A DNA stretch of 64,000 nt from Bacillus sp. AFS073361 (GTDB lineage Bacteria > Bacillota > Bacilli > Bacillales > Cytobacillaceae): assembly GCF_002567005.1 (NCBI RefSeq), contig NZ_NUZU01000003.1:51702-115701 (forward strand), read 5' to 3'. Under the pieces are notes generated by a model, which worked only from the letters and a program-made list of their open reading frames with translations, was not told the origin of the DNA and did no database searches. The position numbers and the translations under genes are program-made. Shown here one piece after another: positions 17,092 through 25,176 of the stretch; positions within the stretch are counted from its first letter, which is position 1; each line of letters starts with the position of its first letter.

Positions 17092-17700
17092 TTATTTATT
17101 GATTTGTTTATACCACGTAGTTGCGGCCTCGACTTCGCTGTAGCTTAATTGGTGTCCATTATGCTCCCAGTGAAGATGGACTTTGGCATTTGCATTTTCC
17201 AACATCTTTTCTAGGTCACCTGATTCCAGAGGCGAACAAATCGGATCATTAGTTCCTGCGCCAATAAAGACATTTACCTCTGATAAATCAGGCAATTCAA
17301 TCCCTCTTAATGGCACCATTGGATGATGGAGAATGGCTCCTTTTAAGGCATCTTTGTAATGGAACAACAAACTTGCAGCGATATTCGCACCATTGGAATA
17401 TCCAATTGCGATGATATTCTTACGATCAAATTCATAAGTTTGTGAGGCTTCGTCTAGGAATTCATACAATTCTTTTGTACGAAGAATAAGATCCTCCTCA
17501 TCAAAAATCCCTTCAGCTAATCTGCGAAAAAAACGCGGCATCCCATTTTCAAGGACATTTCCGCGAACGCTTAAAAAAGAAGCATCTTCATCAATTTTCC
17601 CTGCAAGTGGAATCAAATCTAACTCTGTTCCTCCGGTTCCATGCAGTAATAAAAATGTTGGCTTCGTGGCGTCTTTCCCTTTTTGAAAAATATGTTTCAT
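17092..17700 (-). CDS. mhqD: MhqD-like hydrolase (phospholipase/carboxylesterase family)
   Basis: A 202-residue alpha/beta hydrolase with LLLHGTGGTELDL near the N-terminus, nucleophile GYSNGA (about residue 104), acid in GTNDPIC, and catalytic His in HNGHQL. Length and N-terminus (MKHIF...) match B. subtilis MhqD/YodD, a hydrolase induced by quinones and diamide and repressed by MhqR. A nearly identical MhqR-type operator lies 100 bp upstream. Its role in quinone resistance in B. subtilis is known from regulation; the exact substrate is not established. Confidence 0.85.
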   Translation of the reverse strand: MKHIFQKGKDATKPTFLLLHGTGGTELDLIPLAGKIDEDASFLSVRGNVLENGMPRFFRRLAEGIFDEEDLILRTKELYEFLDEASQTYEFDRKNIIAIGYSNGANIAASLLFHYKDALKGAILHHPMVPLRGIELPDLSEVNVFIGAGTNDPICSPLESGDLEKMLENANAKVHLHWEHNGHQLSYSEVEAATTWYKQINK

Positions 17701-17798
17701 CGTATCGGTCCCCTTTCTTAGGTAAAAGTTCCTTACATTATTGTTAGAAACTTGGTCATTCCCTAATCGTAAAAGTTTCTTTAATCTCTTTATTTCAA

Positions 17799-17818
17799 TT
17801 ATCTCGAATATGAGATAA
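17799..17818 (-). promoter_or_regulatory. MhqR-type operator upstream of mhqD-like gene
   Basis: TTATCTCGAATATGAGATAA is a 20-bp palindrome with 7-bp arms. As I remember it, the B. subtilis MhqR site is TATCTCGAATTCGAGATA, which differs at two central positions. It lies directly downstream of the -10 element and would cover the transcription start. Confidence 0.8.
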
Positions 17819-17846
17819 TATTAATACTAAATGAATACCTCGTCAA
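17818..17846 (-). promoter_or_regulatory. Promoter of the mhqD-like gene
   Basis: TTGACG and TAATAT with 17 bp spacing, immediately upstream of the MhqR-type operator. Confidence 0.6.
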
Positions 17847-17867
17847 CTTTTTTGATTAATTGTAAAA

Positions 17868-17890
17868 AAAAGCACCCACTGGATGCTTTT
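17868..17890 (-). terminator. Intrinsic terminator of the SatD/DUF3307 operon
   Basis: AAAAGCACCC/GGATGCTTTT stem (one mismatch) followed on the minus strand by a T-tract, 14 bp beyond the DUF3307 stop. Confidence 0.8.
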
Positions 17891-17903
17891 CTTTTGATAA
17901 CAC

Positions 17904-18752
17904 CTATGTTAGGACGCTTTTCAACAAAATCCCAAAAGTAATTCCAAGAAACATCGAAGTTAGTGTTCCCAATAAAAAATACTCTGCCCAGTCCCGATCA
18001 TCCATTTGTTTAAAGCGAGCAATCGATTTGGCAGCCACAATAAATCCAATCGCTGGGTAAGCGCTATAAAATGTTAACAATAAGACTAGTAATCTCTCAA
18101 TATAGCCGATTAATTTCCCTCGTGAAAGATCATGCTTACTGAAAACTGTATAATTGTATTCTTCTGTTAATCCTTTTTTACCCCTCCGGCTAAACTCAGC
18201 TTCATTTCGTTCATTTTTAAATGAATATTTCCCCTCAAAGGTCAATAATTGATTGGGCAGGGAACCGAGGAGGATCTTGATCATATGTCCGCTTACAGTT
18301 GTTGTTAGAATAACAATAATAATAAAAAACAGAACAGACTCTATGAAGCTTAATCCGCCTTTCTGTTGAACAAACCCTTCAATGTTAAACCGAAAGCAGA
18401 ACACACATACGAAAAGAATCACCCCTAAATGCAGAACCTGATCTAAAACAAAGTAACCGAGCCGCTTCATGTTATCTTCGTTCGTCATTTTCAATTTATC
18501 CATCAACATAATCTTGAACCAATCCACAAAGAGATGTGATGCTACAATACCAATTAAAGGGATGAACAAGGATTTAAGGATATTCTCAAAATTAAAGTAG
18601 AAAATCCAGAATCCAACTAATACAATGCCCGTAGTTAAAAGATGATGGCTGACATGTTTCCATAAATTACTTCGTTTATCAATCACCATGTCATCTGTTT
18701 GTAAATAAAAATCAGCAAGAAAGTGGGCAAGAACTAGACTTAAAAACAACAT
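17904..18752 (-). CDS. DUF3307 membrane protein
   Basis: A 282-residue polytopic membrane protein. It starts with the DUF3307 pattern LVLAHFLADFYLQTDDMV, contains HH in the following helix and ASHLFVDWFK, and has about six to seven hydrophobic segments split by a charged cytosolic loop (KNERNEAEFSRRGKKG). It is the second gene of a two-gene operon with a SatD-like protein 14 bp upstream. That pairing recurs in Firmicutes, but the joint function is unknown. Confidence 0.8.
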   Translation of the reverse strand: MLFLSLVLAHFLADFYLQTDDMVIDKRSNLWKHVSHHLLTTGIVLVGFWIFYFNFENILKSLFIPLIGIVASHLFVDWFKIMLMDKLKMTNEDNMKRLGYFVLDQVLHLGVILFVCVFCFRFNIEGFVQQKGGLSFIESVLFFIIIVILTTTVSGHMIKILLGSLPNQLLTFEGKYSFKNERNEAEFSRRGKKGLTEEYNYTVFSKHDLSRGKLIGYIERLLVLLLTFYSAYPAIGFIVAAKSIARFKQMDDRDWAEYFLLGTLTSMFLGITFGILLKSVLT

Positions 18753-18766
18753 GGTTTCTCCTCTCT

Positions 18767-19576
18767 CTAAAGGCTGGGACTTAAGAATGAATGAATGTGT
18801 ATAGGTTCCTGCAAGTGAGTCCGGATTCTGGTGGTAAGGTTTTCATTTGTTGTTTGTGGATGAATCGCACTGTCAGGATACGCTTTTTCTTGTAATGAAT
18901 GCAGTATACTAATAATCTTTGAAAAAGTATTTAGGATCTCCTCACTATTTCCCTTTTTAAAATGACTTGATATCGTGGGAGCGGTTTTGCGAAGAATCTT
19001 AGCAATCTCCTTTTGCTGTTTTAAAACAAGGAAGAGTGTGCATACCATTTTCTGGATATCCGTTTGACTTTGTATCAACTTCAACTGTAAATATAATAAA
19101 GCATTAATAAGTGTTTCAAATTCATTCCTGAACTTATGGTAAGGGAACGACTCCTTTGATTCATTAGGATAGAATTGATCTAATTCGAACTTAAAAAGCA
19201 TTCTGTTTTTTTCTTGTTTTATTAAATCATTTGCATATCTTGCTTGTTTAACCAATGGATGGATCCATTTTTCAATATCCAGTTCTTTTACTTCCTTGTC
19301 AATATCTCCAAAGGCCAAGCCGAAATAAGGCATATGTTCCTTGTATTTCCACACCCTGCTTACAAAAAAGGCAATCGTATACGCAGTTGAATATCCAGGA
19401 CCAACAAAAATAATTTCATCTCCGGCACGATGCTTGATTTGGATCGGCCCAAGATCCTTTGTCCAATACGTGATCCAGTCCACCACTTCATCCAAATAAA
19501 CAGTAAGTTCCTCCCCCCTATTTGGGGTGGAAGAATTACTTACATCCAAAATAAAAATCGATATCGGAACATTCAT
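18767..19576 (-). CDS. SatD family protein
   Basis: A 269-residue cytosolic protein resembling the SatD family (named from the Streptococcus satCDE acid-tolerance locus). The N-terminal portion has alternating strands and helices with HRAGDEIIFVGPG and YFGLAFGDI, reminiscent of a nucleotide-cyclase-like fold. The C-terminal half is helical, with FLVLKQQKEIAKILRKTAPTISSHFKKG looking like a helix-turn-helix. DNA binding and autoregulation are therefore plausible but inferred. Good ribosome binding site AGGGGA. Confidence 0.65.
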   Translation of the reverse strand: MNVPISIFILDVSNSSTPNRGEELTVYLDEVVDWITYWTKDLGPIQIKHRAGDEIIFVGPGYSTAYTIAFFVSRVWKYKEHMPYFGLAFGDIDKEVKELDIEKWIHPLVKQARYANDLIKQEKNRMLFKFELDQFYPNESKESFPYHKFRNEFETLINALLYLQLKLIQSQTDIQKMVCTLFLVLKQQKEIAKILRKTAPTISSHFKKGNSEEILNTFSKIISILHSLQEKAYPDSAIHPQTTNENLTTRIRTHLQEPIHIHSFLSPSL

Positions 19577-19599
19577 TTATTATCCCCTTCAGTTCCTAG

Positions 19600-19645
19600 T
19601 TAGATTATATAATCTAATTTTAATTAAGTTAGATTATATTGTCAA
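19600..19645 (-). promoter_or_regulatory. Promoter with palindromic operator for the SatD/DUF3307 operon
   Basis: TTGACA (-35, 19645-19640) and TAAAAT (-10, 19622-19617) are separated by 17 bp. TTAGATTATATAATCTAA, a perfect 18-bp palindrome, covers 19600-19617 just downstream of the -10. TTAGATTATAT, a copy of its first 11 bases, fills part of the spacer at 19629-19639. A repressor bound here would block initiation. Confidence 0.75.
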
Positions 19646-19700
19646 AGAAAAACCAAATTAGCTCAATTCGTGGAACTACTTCTTGTGAACTATAAGTAAA

Positions 19701-21947
19701 CTATTCCTCCCGCTTCTGAAACTGTCCTATTAAATACTCACACATTCTCTCCGAATGGAGTCTTACTGCTATATAAGGTGGACGGACTCCTTTTGCCGCT
19801 TCTAATGGCAAACCAAGCCATAAAACCTGCTCATCAATCAAGATAAATGGAAACGGAAAGCTGTTGCTCCATATCTGATTGGGCTGTAGTTCTTCCCATG
19901 ATTCTTCCGCCAAAACGGTCAATTTCACGGACTGGCTTCTTTTTTGGAGTTGTTCCTTCCACTGTTCAGAAAGATCCGTTTGCGGCGGCAAACAAAGAAT
20001 AATTGATCGTTTTGCTGACCCAAGGTCTAGGAATACTTTCTCTAACTTACGTGCATGCATCCATTGCAGCCTAGGATGCTGATTCTTGATCCATTTTCCA
20101 ATATCCTTCGTCCCGATTGTTTGCTGCATACGACCTTGATGTTCCACAAGCTGCCTTAGTGTTTTACCATTATACACATGTTTTCGAATAAATGATTGAT
20201 CGCTGACATGTATGAACTTTCCCTTTGTTCTGGTGATGGCCACATTAATCAAACGTTCACTATCCTTACCAGTGAGAAGCATCCCTGCTCGTGTTTGCGG
20301 TTCACTGTCCACCGTGTCAAAAATCATGACATCACGTTCACTGCCTTGAAATCTGTGCACGGTCGCAGAAATAATGTCAGCGGTTGAACATTCCTTTTCA
20401 TATAAGTCAGCAAGCAGTAACTCCATTAAATTAGCTTGCGCGCGGTATGGGGTCACATAACCAATTGAACGAGCCCCAGCCACATAGGACTCATGTATTA
20501 ACTGAAAGGACAATAATACATGCCATATATTCATGCGTGAATTCGATGCTTTTTCTGTCATGCCATACACCCCTGAGTGACTTGTATCAAGAAGAACAGA
20601 TGCCATTCCTTGAAAGGGTGAAAGATCTACGATTGGTTTTCTATTTTTTAGAACACTTTCATGATCGCCGACAAGCGAGTGGTAAATATACTGATTCGTG
20701 AAGGAGGAGATATCCGGATGCATCCTCCGTTGCTCTTTTAATAAAAAAAGGTGGGGATGCAGCATTCCATCGCGAACCCAGTCAACCACACCAGCGCGAT
20801 GGAAGATATCTTCTTTTAACCACAAGGTGACTAATGGATCCCGAGAGGAGGCAATTGGTGGTAACTGTTTAAAATCACCACAAATGATCACTCGCTTTCC
20901 AAGAGTCGCAGCAAAAGCTGCTTGAGGGACATAAGCCATGCTGGCTTCATCCAGGATGACAAGGTCGAATTCTTTTTCATAAATTGCTGCATCACCCGCC
21001 GCTTTGGCAAGTGTTGACCCCACGATGTACGCATCCTTAATAAATTCAAGCTCTTTTTGGCGGATTTTTTCAAGAACTCTGGCAATTTTAGTTTCTAGTT
21101 CAAGCAAATGATTCGTGTCTCTTTTACTAAAAGAATGAGCGATATCTTGCTTTAAATTCCGTCTTTCCGCTAGTAACAGTTCCTTCTCCACTGCTAGCTG
21201 AGGATCTTCCTTCTGAAGGAGTTGACTAGTGGTCACTGCTTCATAATCGGCAAATTGTTCGCCTGTATTGAACCCATAGCGGAGCACATCCCCCTCACGA
21301 AAACGGCCTTTCTTTTGAATAAAGGCTGATATCTCATGAATGAGGACATCAACCGCTTGATTACTATGTGATAAAATTAACACTTTCTTTTCCTGGAAAT
21401 ACTTATTTGCGGCTACTCGGGCCAATGTATAGGTTTTCCCTGTTCCAGGAGGACCCCAAACGAATGTAACGGGGTTGTATTTGGAACGTAAAACGAGTTC
21501 ATGAATATTGCTTTTACTTTTTTCAATTGGATGCTTAGCAGGCATAGAGGGGTCCATCAATCTTTTTACTCGGATTCGTTTTTGCTTATTTTTTTTCATT
21601 TCATCCAGACGTTCAATGAGCTGTTCAAGTAATTCCCATGGATCATGAAAAAGCTGTGCTTCGTGAATTAAATCTCCAAATGATTGTTCCATGGCAAGCA
21701 TAACTCCCTTCCCTTCAGAAGAAAGTACTCGACCGCTCTGTTTCATACTCCCCCACTCAAGTCGAACCTGAGAACCGATAGGTATACGAATCGAAAAAGC
21801 GGTATCGAAGTAGTATGTATAAGAACCCTCCGTGGATAACAGCCTTCCATTTGTAACAAGAAACTTATTGCTGCCATATTTTTTTAAATGGAGGATTTCA
21901 TTCTGTAACGCTTTTTGCCATTCTTTAATAAAATTTATAACCTTCAT
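19701..21947 (-). CDS. UPF1/Dna2-like superfamily I helicase
   Basis: A 748-residue ATP-dependent helicase. Walker A WGPPGTGKT lies around residue 165, Walker B VILDEASM in the middle, and C-terminal motifs VHRFQGSERDVMIFD and NVAITRTKGK are those of SF1B AAA_11/AAA_12 helicases. After the motor, the last 110 residues form a separate domain resembling a degenerate phospholipase D-like fold (LSEQWKEQLQ... and a C-terminal repeat of hydrophobic strands), without HKD motifs. The ATG at 21947 has GAAGGG nine bases upstream and is preferred over a longer frame to 22019. Role in nucleic-acid metabolism; details unknown. Confidence 0.85.
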   Translation of the reverse strand: MKVINFIKEWQKALQNEILHLKKYGSNKFLVTNGRLLSTEGSYTYYFDTAFSIRIPIGSQVRLEWGSMKQSGRVLSSEGKGVMLAMEQSFGDLIHEAQLFHDPWELLEQLIERLDEMKKNKQKRIRVKRLMDPSMPAKHPIEKSKSNIHELVLRSKYNPVTFVWGPPGTGKTYTLARVAANKYFQEKKVLILSHSNQAVDVLIHEISAFIQKKGRFREGDVLRYGFNTGEQFADYEAVTTSQLLQKEDPQLAVEKELLLAERRNLKQDIAHSFSKRDTNHLLELETKIARVLEKIRQKELEFIKDAYIVGSTLAKAAGDAAIYEKEFDLVILDEASMAYVPQAAFAATLGKRVIICGDFKQLPPIASSRDPLVTLWLKEDIFHRAGVVDWVRDGMLHPHLFLLKEQRRMHPDISSFTNQYIYHSLVGDHESVLKNRKPIVDLSPFQGMASVLLDTSHSGVYGMTEKASNSRMNIWHVLLSFQLIHESYVAGARSIGYVTPYRAQANLMELLLADLYEKECSTADIISATVHRFQGSERDVMIFDTVDSEPQTRAGMLLTGKDSERLINVAITRTKGKFIHVSDQSFIRKHVYNGKTLRQLVEHQGRMQQTIGTKDIGKWIKNQHPRLQWMHARKLEKVFLDLGSAKRSIILCLPPQTDLSEQWKEQLQKRSQSVKLTVLAEESWEELQPNQIWSNSFPFPFILIDEQVLWLGLPLEAAKGVRPPYIAVRLHSERMCEYLIGQFQKREE

Positions 21948-22045
21948 TAGAATAATCCCTTCTAGATGCATATCCTTAATAAAAAAGGAAAATTTGTGCT
22001 GATTCCAAATATTATACATTAAATAGAGATGGAGGGATATTTCTA

Positions 22046-22990
22046 ATGAGTAATTTAGATTTCTTAGAAATAAGCCGGAATTTTAAGAGTTATTATCAAG
22101 CCTTACGGGATGCCCATTATTATTTAAGAAATGATCCTGATTTAAGCCAGGAAGAATTACACGCAGTTACAAAGGTATTGAGTAAATTAATTTATGGATT
22201 TATTCGGATTAAAGGGGTTTCTTTTCGAGAAATGGACCGCGAGCAATTCAAACAAGAATTTAATCTGTTTCATCAGGATTTTCTAAATGTCATTAAAAAC
22301 AGCGGAGAAAATAATGTAGAATTCGAGCAATTCGCTGCTCTAATGGATGAAGTTATTGGGATTGCTGTAAAGAGAACCATTGCTCTTGGAAAAATAGAGA
22401 AAGTAAAACAACAAGCTTTATTTGAAAACGTTGAAATTGAAGAATTACCCGATGAGATAGAATTAGATGAAATAACGGATGAGCATGAATTGGAATTAAG
22501 TAGTGAAGTTGAAAATCATGATGCCGTTGAAGACATACTTGACGATACGATTGAAGAAATTGAAGAAATAGAAGAAATTGAAGAGATGGAAGAAATTGAA
22601 GTAATTAATGAAACAGAAGAGACAGTAGCTGAAGTTAAACCAAGAAATACTACTTTGAGAACTTTTAGTACTGATTTCGGGGCTCTAAAAAATGAATTTC
22701 AAGATGAAACTATTAATGATGAAGGTAGAACGTTTAGTACTGATGTTGAAACTCTAAATAATGAAGTTGAAGTTGTCTTATTTGAAATTGTAAATGATGA
22801 AGAAGATCAACCAGAACCAATTAATGAAGTGATAGGTTCAGAAGCGGTAATTGAGGCAGAGGCAGCCACTGAGACCCCTAAAAAAGTGAAATATAAATAT
22901 ATTGATGCTGCTCCAGTTGTGAATTATTATCAGGAAAATGAAAGTAGTGACAATTTCCGATTTAGACCTCGGAGGAGAAGAAATAGATAA
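22046..22990 (+). CDS. Acidic low-complexity protein with internal repeats, unknown function
   Basis: A 314-residue protein with three parts. Residues 1-130 are a helical domain (ISRNFKSYYQALRDAHYYLR, then a second helical bundle). Residues 131-195 are an extremely acidic stretch built from EEI triplets. Residues 205 and 228 begin two copies of RTFSTD...L.NE, a 23-codon direct repeat. The C-terminus is basic (RFRPRRRRNR). Divergent to the helicase, with a strong ribosome binding site (GGAGGG). The charge segregation could bind protein partners and nucleic acid. I do not recognise a family. Confidence 0.7.
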   Translation: MSNLDFLEISRNFKSYYQALRDAHYYLRNDPDLSQEELHAVTKVLSKLIYGFIRIKGVSFREMDREQFKQEFNLFHQDFLNVIKNSGENNVEFEQFAALMDEVIGIAVKRTIALGKIEKVKQQALFENVEIEELPDEIELDEITDEHELELSSEVENHDAVEDILDDTIEEIEEIEEIEEMEEIEVINETEETVAEVKPRNTTLRTFSTDFGALKNEFQDETINDEGRTFSTDVETLNNEVEVVLFEIVNDEEDQPEPINEVIGSEAVIEAEAATETPKKVKYKYIDAAPVVNYYQENESSDNFRFRPRRRRNR

Positions 22991-22995
22991 CACCC

Positions 22996-23022
22996 AAAAA
23001 AAGACCAATTTGGTCTTTTTTT
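22996..23022 (+). terminator. Intrinsic terminator of the acidic protein gene
   Basis: AAAAAAAGACCAA/TTGGTCTTTTTTT stem-loop 5 bp after the stop; symmetrical, so it could act on both strands. Confidence 0.88.
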
Positions 23023-23029
23023 ATTAAAA

Positions 23030-23051
23030 AAAATCGCCAAAAGGCGATTTT
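23030..23051 (-). terminator. Intrinsic terminator of the small HTH gene
   Basis: AAAATCGCC/GGCGATTTT hairpin with an AAAA loop; T-run on the minus strand. Confidence 0.85.
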
Positions 23052-23059
23052 GAATAGTA

Positions 23060-23260
23060 TTAGATTGAAACGTCACCAATGGAGAAGGAGCAATTCAAAA
23101 CATCAGAAATCTTCGCTAATGTGGAAACCTGAACATCGACTTCGCCTTCTTCTATCGCAGCAATCGTTCCGGCAGATAATCCTGAAAGCAAAGCTAATTT
23201 TTCTATCTCAATTTCACGATTTAATCTCATTTTCTTAAGTTGATGTCCAATATGGTTCAT
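23060..23260 (-). CDS. Small XRE-family helix-turn-helix regulator
   Basis: A 66-residue single-domain Cro/C1-type regulator with the HTH LGH..LKKMRLNREIEIEKLALLSGLSAGTIAAIEEGE followed by STLAKISDVLNCSF. The ATG at 23260 is preceded by GAGGAGG; an upstream in-frame ATG at 23275 is not needed. Next to the BMC operon but separated from it by about 160 bp and a terminator-like hairpin, so a functional link is not shown. Confidence 0.8.
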   Translation of the reverse strand: MNHIGHQLKKMRLNREIEIEKLALLSGLSAGTIAAIEEGEVDVQVSTLAKISDVLNCSFSIGDVSI

Positions 23261-23357
23261 AGTAAGCCTCCTCATTATGTAAGCGATTTCATTTTGCTGA
23301 TTTTATTATATTAAACTACTTAAATATTTTCAACACTTTTAATAGTAGAAGAAGAAA

Positions 23358-23410
23358 GAAATCTGAGTATTCCAAGTAACAATAATAGCAACTTAAAATA
23401 CTCAAATTTC
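23358..23410 (-). terminator. Long hairpin after the BMC operon
   Basis: GAAATCTGAGTATT (23358-23371) pairs with AATACTCAAATTTC (23397-23410), 13 of 14 bases, with a 25-base loop. On the minus strand it is followed by TTTCTTTCTTCTTC. It is the best candidate for the operon's 3' end. Confidence 0.55.
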
Positions 23411-23436
23411 AACATAGCCACTGGAATAATAGCCTA

Positions 23437-24243
23437 TTAATAACCGGTACCTTGACCGCCTGTAATAATCGCAATACTGGAACTTGCACCAATTCTTGTT
23501 GCGCCGGCTTGGATTAGCTTTCTTGCAGTATCTAAATCTCTCACACAGGCCGAAGCTTTAACACCCATTTCTGGACCGACCGCTTCACGCATAAGTTTAA
23601 TGTCTTCAGCAGTAGCACAACCAGGGCCAAATCCAGTCGACGTTTTCACAAAAGCAGCTCCAGCCATTTTTGCGAGAATACAAGCTTTTTTCTTTTCTTC
23701 GATTTCAAGAAGGCCTGTTTCAATAATGACTTTTACTGGTGCATGACCATTCGCCGCTAATACAACACCTTCAATGTCTTTTTTCACTGTCTCAAAGTCC
23801 CCAGATTTTAGAGCACCAATATTTATAACCATGTCAATTTCAGTAGCGCCATTTGCAATCGCGTCACGCGTTTCTGCACACTTAACAAAAGTGCTCGTTG
23901 CTCCAAGTGGAAAACCAACAACGGTGGTTATTCCTACACCAGAACCTTTTAATTCGTGGGCTGCGGTTGCCACCCAGTAAGGATTCACACAAACAGTGGC
24001 AAATTTATGTTCTTTAGCTTCTTCACAAAGCTTCACAATTTGGTCTTTGGATGCTTCCGGCTTTAAAAGTGTGTGGTCAATCATCCGAGCCACAGATGGC
24101 CCAGTAATAATCGATGATGCTGTTCCTTCTTTATATGTCACATTTCCAGAAGTTGAAGGCTTCACTTCCTTCAACGCTTCTTTATTCGTTAATTGCTGCA
24201 TAATTTGATTCGTAATTTGTTCTACTAAAGCTTCAATTTGCAT
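23437..24243 (-). CDS. deoC: Deoxyribose-5-phosphate aldolase, BMC-targeted
   Basis: DeoC splits 2-deoxyribose-5-P into acetaldehyde and glyceraldehyde-3-P. The Schiff-base Lys is in FVKTSTGFG (about residue 200), the acid Asp in [11 protein letters not shown], and a second Lys in GVKAS. The protein is about 45 residues longer than usual. An N-terminal amphipathic helix ([17 protein letters not shown]) and a linker precede [12 protein letters not shown], as for an encapsulation peptide. The normally Gly-Gly phosphate-loop pair in VKASGGVR is Ala-Cys here (VKASACVR). GTG at 24252 is possible, but the ATG at 24243 has GGGGTG at proper spacing. Last gene of the BMC operon and its likely signature enzyme. 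Confidence 0.93.
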   Translation of the reverse strand: MQIEALVEQITNQIMQQLTNKEALKEVKPSTSGNVTYKEGTASSIITGPSVARMIDHTLLKPEASKDQIVKLCEEAKEHKFATVCVNPYWVATAAHELKGSGVGITTVVGFPLGATSTFVKCAETRDAIANGATEIDMVINIGALKSGDFETVKKDIEGVVLAANGHAPVKVIIETGLLEIEEKKKACILAKMAGAAFVKTSTGFGPGCATAEDIKLMREAVGPEMGVKASACVRDLDTARKLIQAGATRIGASSSIAIITGGQGTGY

Positions 24244-24261
24244 CGTGCTCACCCCACATTA

Positions 24262-24522
24262 TTATAATCGATCAACAATTCCGGCAATGACAGCATCAAA
24301 AGAACCATTAGGGTCTTCTAAAATGTCTCTTGCCGATCCACCTTCTTCTAGAATCAAGACATAATCGCCAACCCCTGCTGAAAAACGATCGAAGGCAATC
24401 ATGGCATCCCCAAATTCCTTACCTGATGCGTCCACAGGGATAACTACCATGAGCTTTTTATTTTGATGACTTGGTGTTTTAATCGTTGATACGACATTTC
24501 CAACCACTTTTGCTAGTTTCAT
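24262..24522 (-). CDS. BMC pentamer shell vertex protein (EutN/CcmL family), short copy
   Basis: An 86-residue EutN/CcmL (PF03319) protein: AKVVGNVVSTIKTP at the start, KLMVVIPVDASGKE, AFDRFSAGVGDYVLI and a C-terminal AVIAGIVDRL. Such pentamers cap BMC vertices. The shell normally needs 12 pentamers. Its ATG overlaps the stop of the preceding BMC hexamer gene (TAATG), suggesting coupling. This is the shortest of three pentamer genes in the operon and lacks the C-terminal extension of the other two. Confidence 0.93.
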   Translation of the reverse strand: MKLAKVVGNVVSTIKTPSHQNKKLMVVIPVDASGKEFGDAMIAFDRFSAGVGDYVLILEEGGSARDILEDPNGSFDAVIAGIVDRL

Positions 24523-24797
24523 TATTTTGCAACAGGAAGAATTTTCTCGATGTCTGAATGTGGTCTTGGAATCACGTGAACAGATAAGAATTCGCCAACA
24601 CGCTGTGCTGCATCCGCACCTGCTTCAGTTGCTGCCTTAACCGCACCAACGTCGCCGCGAACCATCACACACACTAATCCTCCGCCTACATTTACTTTAC
24701 CTAGTAAAGTCACATTTGCTGCTTTTGTCATGGCGTCTGCTGCTTCAATTGCTCCTACTAAACCTTTAGTTTCGATCATTCCTAATGCGTTGCTCAT
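24522..24797 (-). CDS. BMC hexamer shell protein (PduA/EutM type)
   Basis: A 91-residue single BMC domain (PF00936): [51 protein letters not shown] and the [16 protein letters not shown] tail. Hexamers of this type tile shell facets, with the pore formed around the KVNVGGG segment. It is highly similar to the product at 26483-26761 but lacks any extension. GGAGGAA ribosome binding site lies in the end of the upstream pentamer gene. Confidence 0.96.
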   Translation of the reverse strand: MSNALGMIETKGLVGAIEAADAMTKAANVTLLGKVNVGGGLVCVMVRGDVGAVKAATEAGADAAQRVGEFLSVHVIPRPHSDIEKILPVAK

Positions 24798-25085
24798 TTA
24801 TATTTCCTCCATTCGATTAGTCACATTATAGTAGTCGATAATTCCTAAGATTCCAGCATCTGATGGAACCAACTCTTTATTAAGCGGTAAGGATGATTCC
24901 CTGCTTTTTGCTAAGTAAACAAGATCTCCTTCTCCTGATTGTCCAATCGTATCTATAGCCACAAGTGGTTTACCTTTATCCTTCAATTGCTGATCTACTG
25001 GTTGGACAATCAGGAGCTTTAAACCTATTAAATTCTCATTTTTATGTGTACAGACCATATTTCCTATCACTTTGGCTACAAACAT
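24798..25085 (-). CDS. BMC pentamer shell vertex protein (EutN/CcmL family)
   Basis: A 95-residue EutN/CcmL member: FVAKVIGNMVCTHKNENLIG, KLLIVQPVD, LVAIDTIGQSGEGDLVYLA and a C-terminal extension DYYNVTNRMEEI. It immediately precedes the BMC hexamer gene. A gap of 91 bp separates it from rpiB; this is the largest gap in the operon and contains AACTCAGAGTT, a short palindrome. Confidence 0.92.
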   Translation of the reverse strand: MFVAKVIGNMVCTHKNENLIGLKLLIVQPVDQQLKDKGKPLVAIDTIGQSGEGDLVYLAKSRESSLPLNKELVPSDAGILGIIDYYNVTNRMEEI

Positions 25086-25176
25086 TTTTCAAACCTGCCT
25101 TTTTTCTATATAACTCTGAGTTAAACACTCCTATTTTTCTCTCTAAACTGTATATCAGCGAATCTCAGATTTAGTA

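Noticed and set aside
22548-22605. EEI triplet run as a CRISPR-like or microsatellite artefact
   Set aside because: It is in frame inside a protein-coding gene with a proper start and terminator, so it is a coding low-complexity tract.
23060-23260. Small HTH gene as regulator of the BMC operon
   Set aside because: It lies beyond the operon's 3' end and has its own terminator; the DeoR protein encoded first in the operon fits regulation better.
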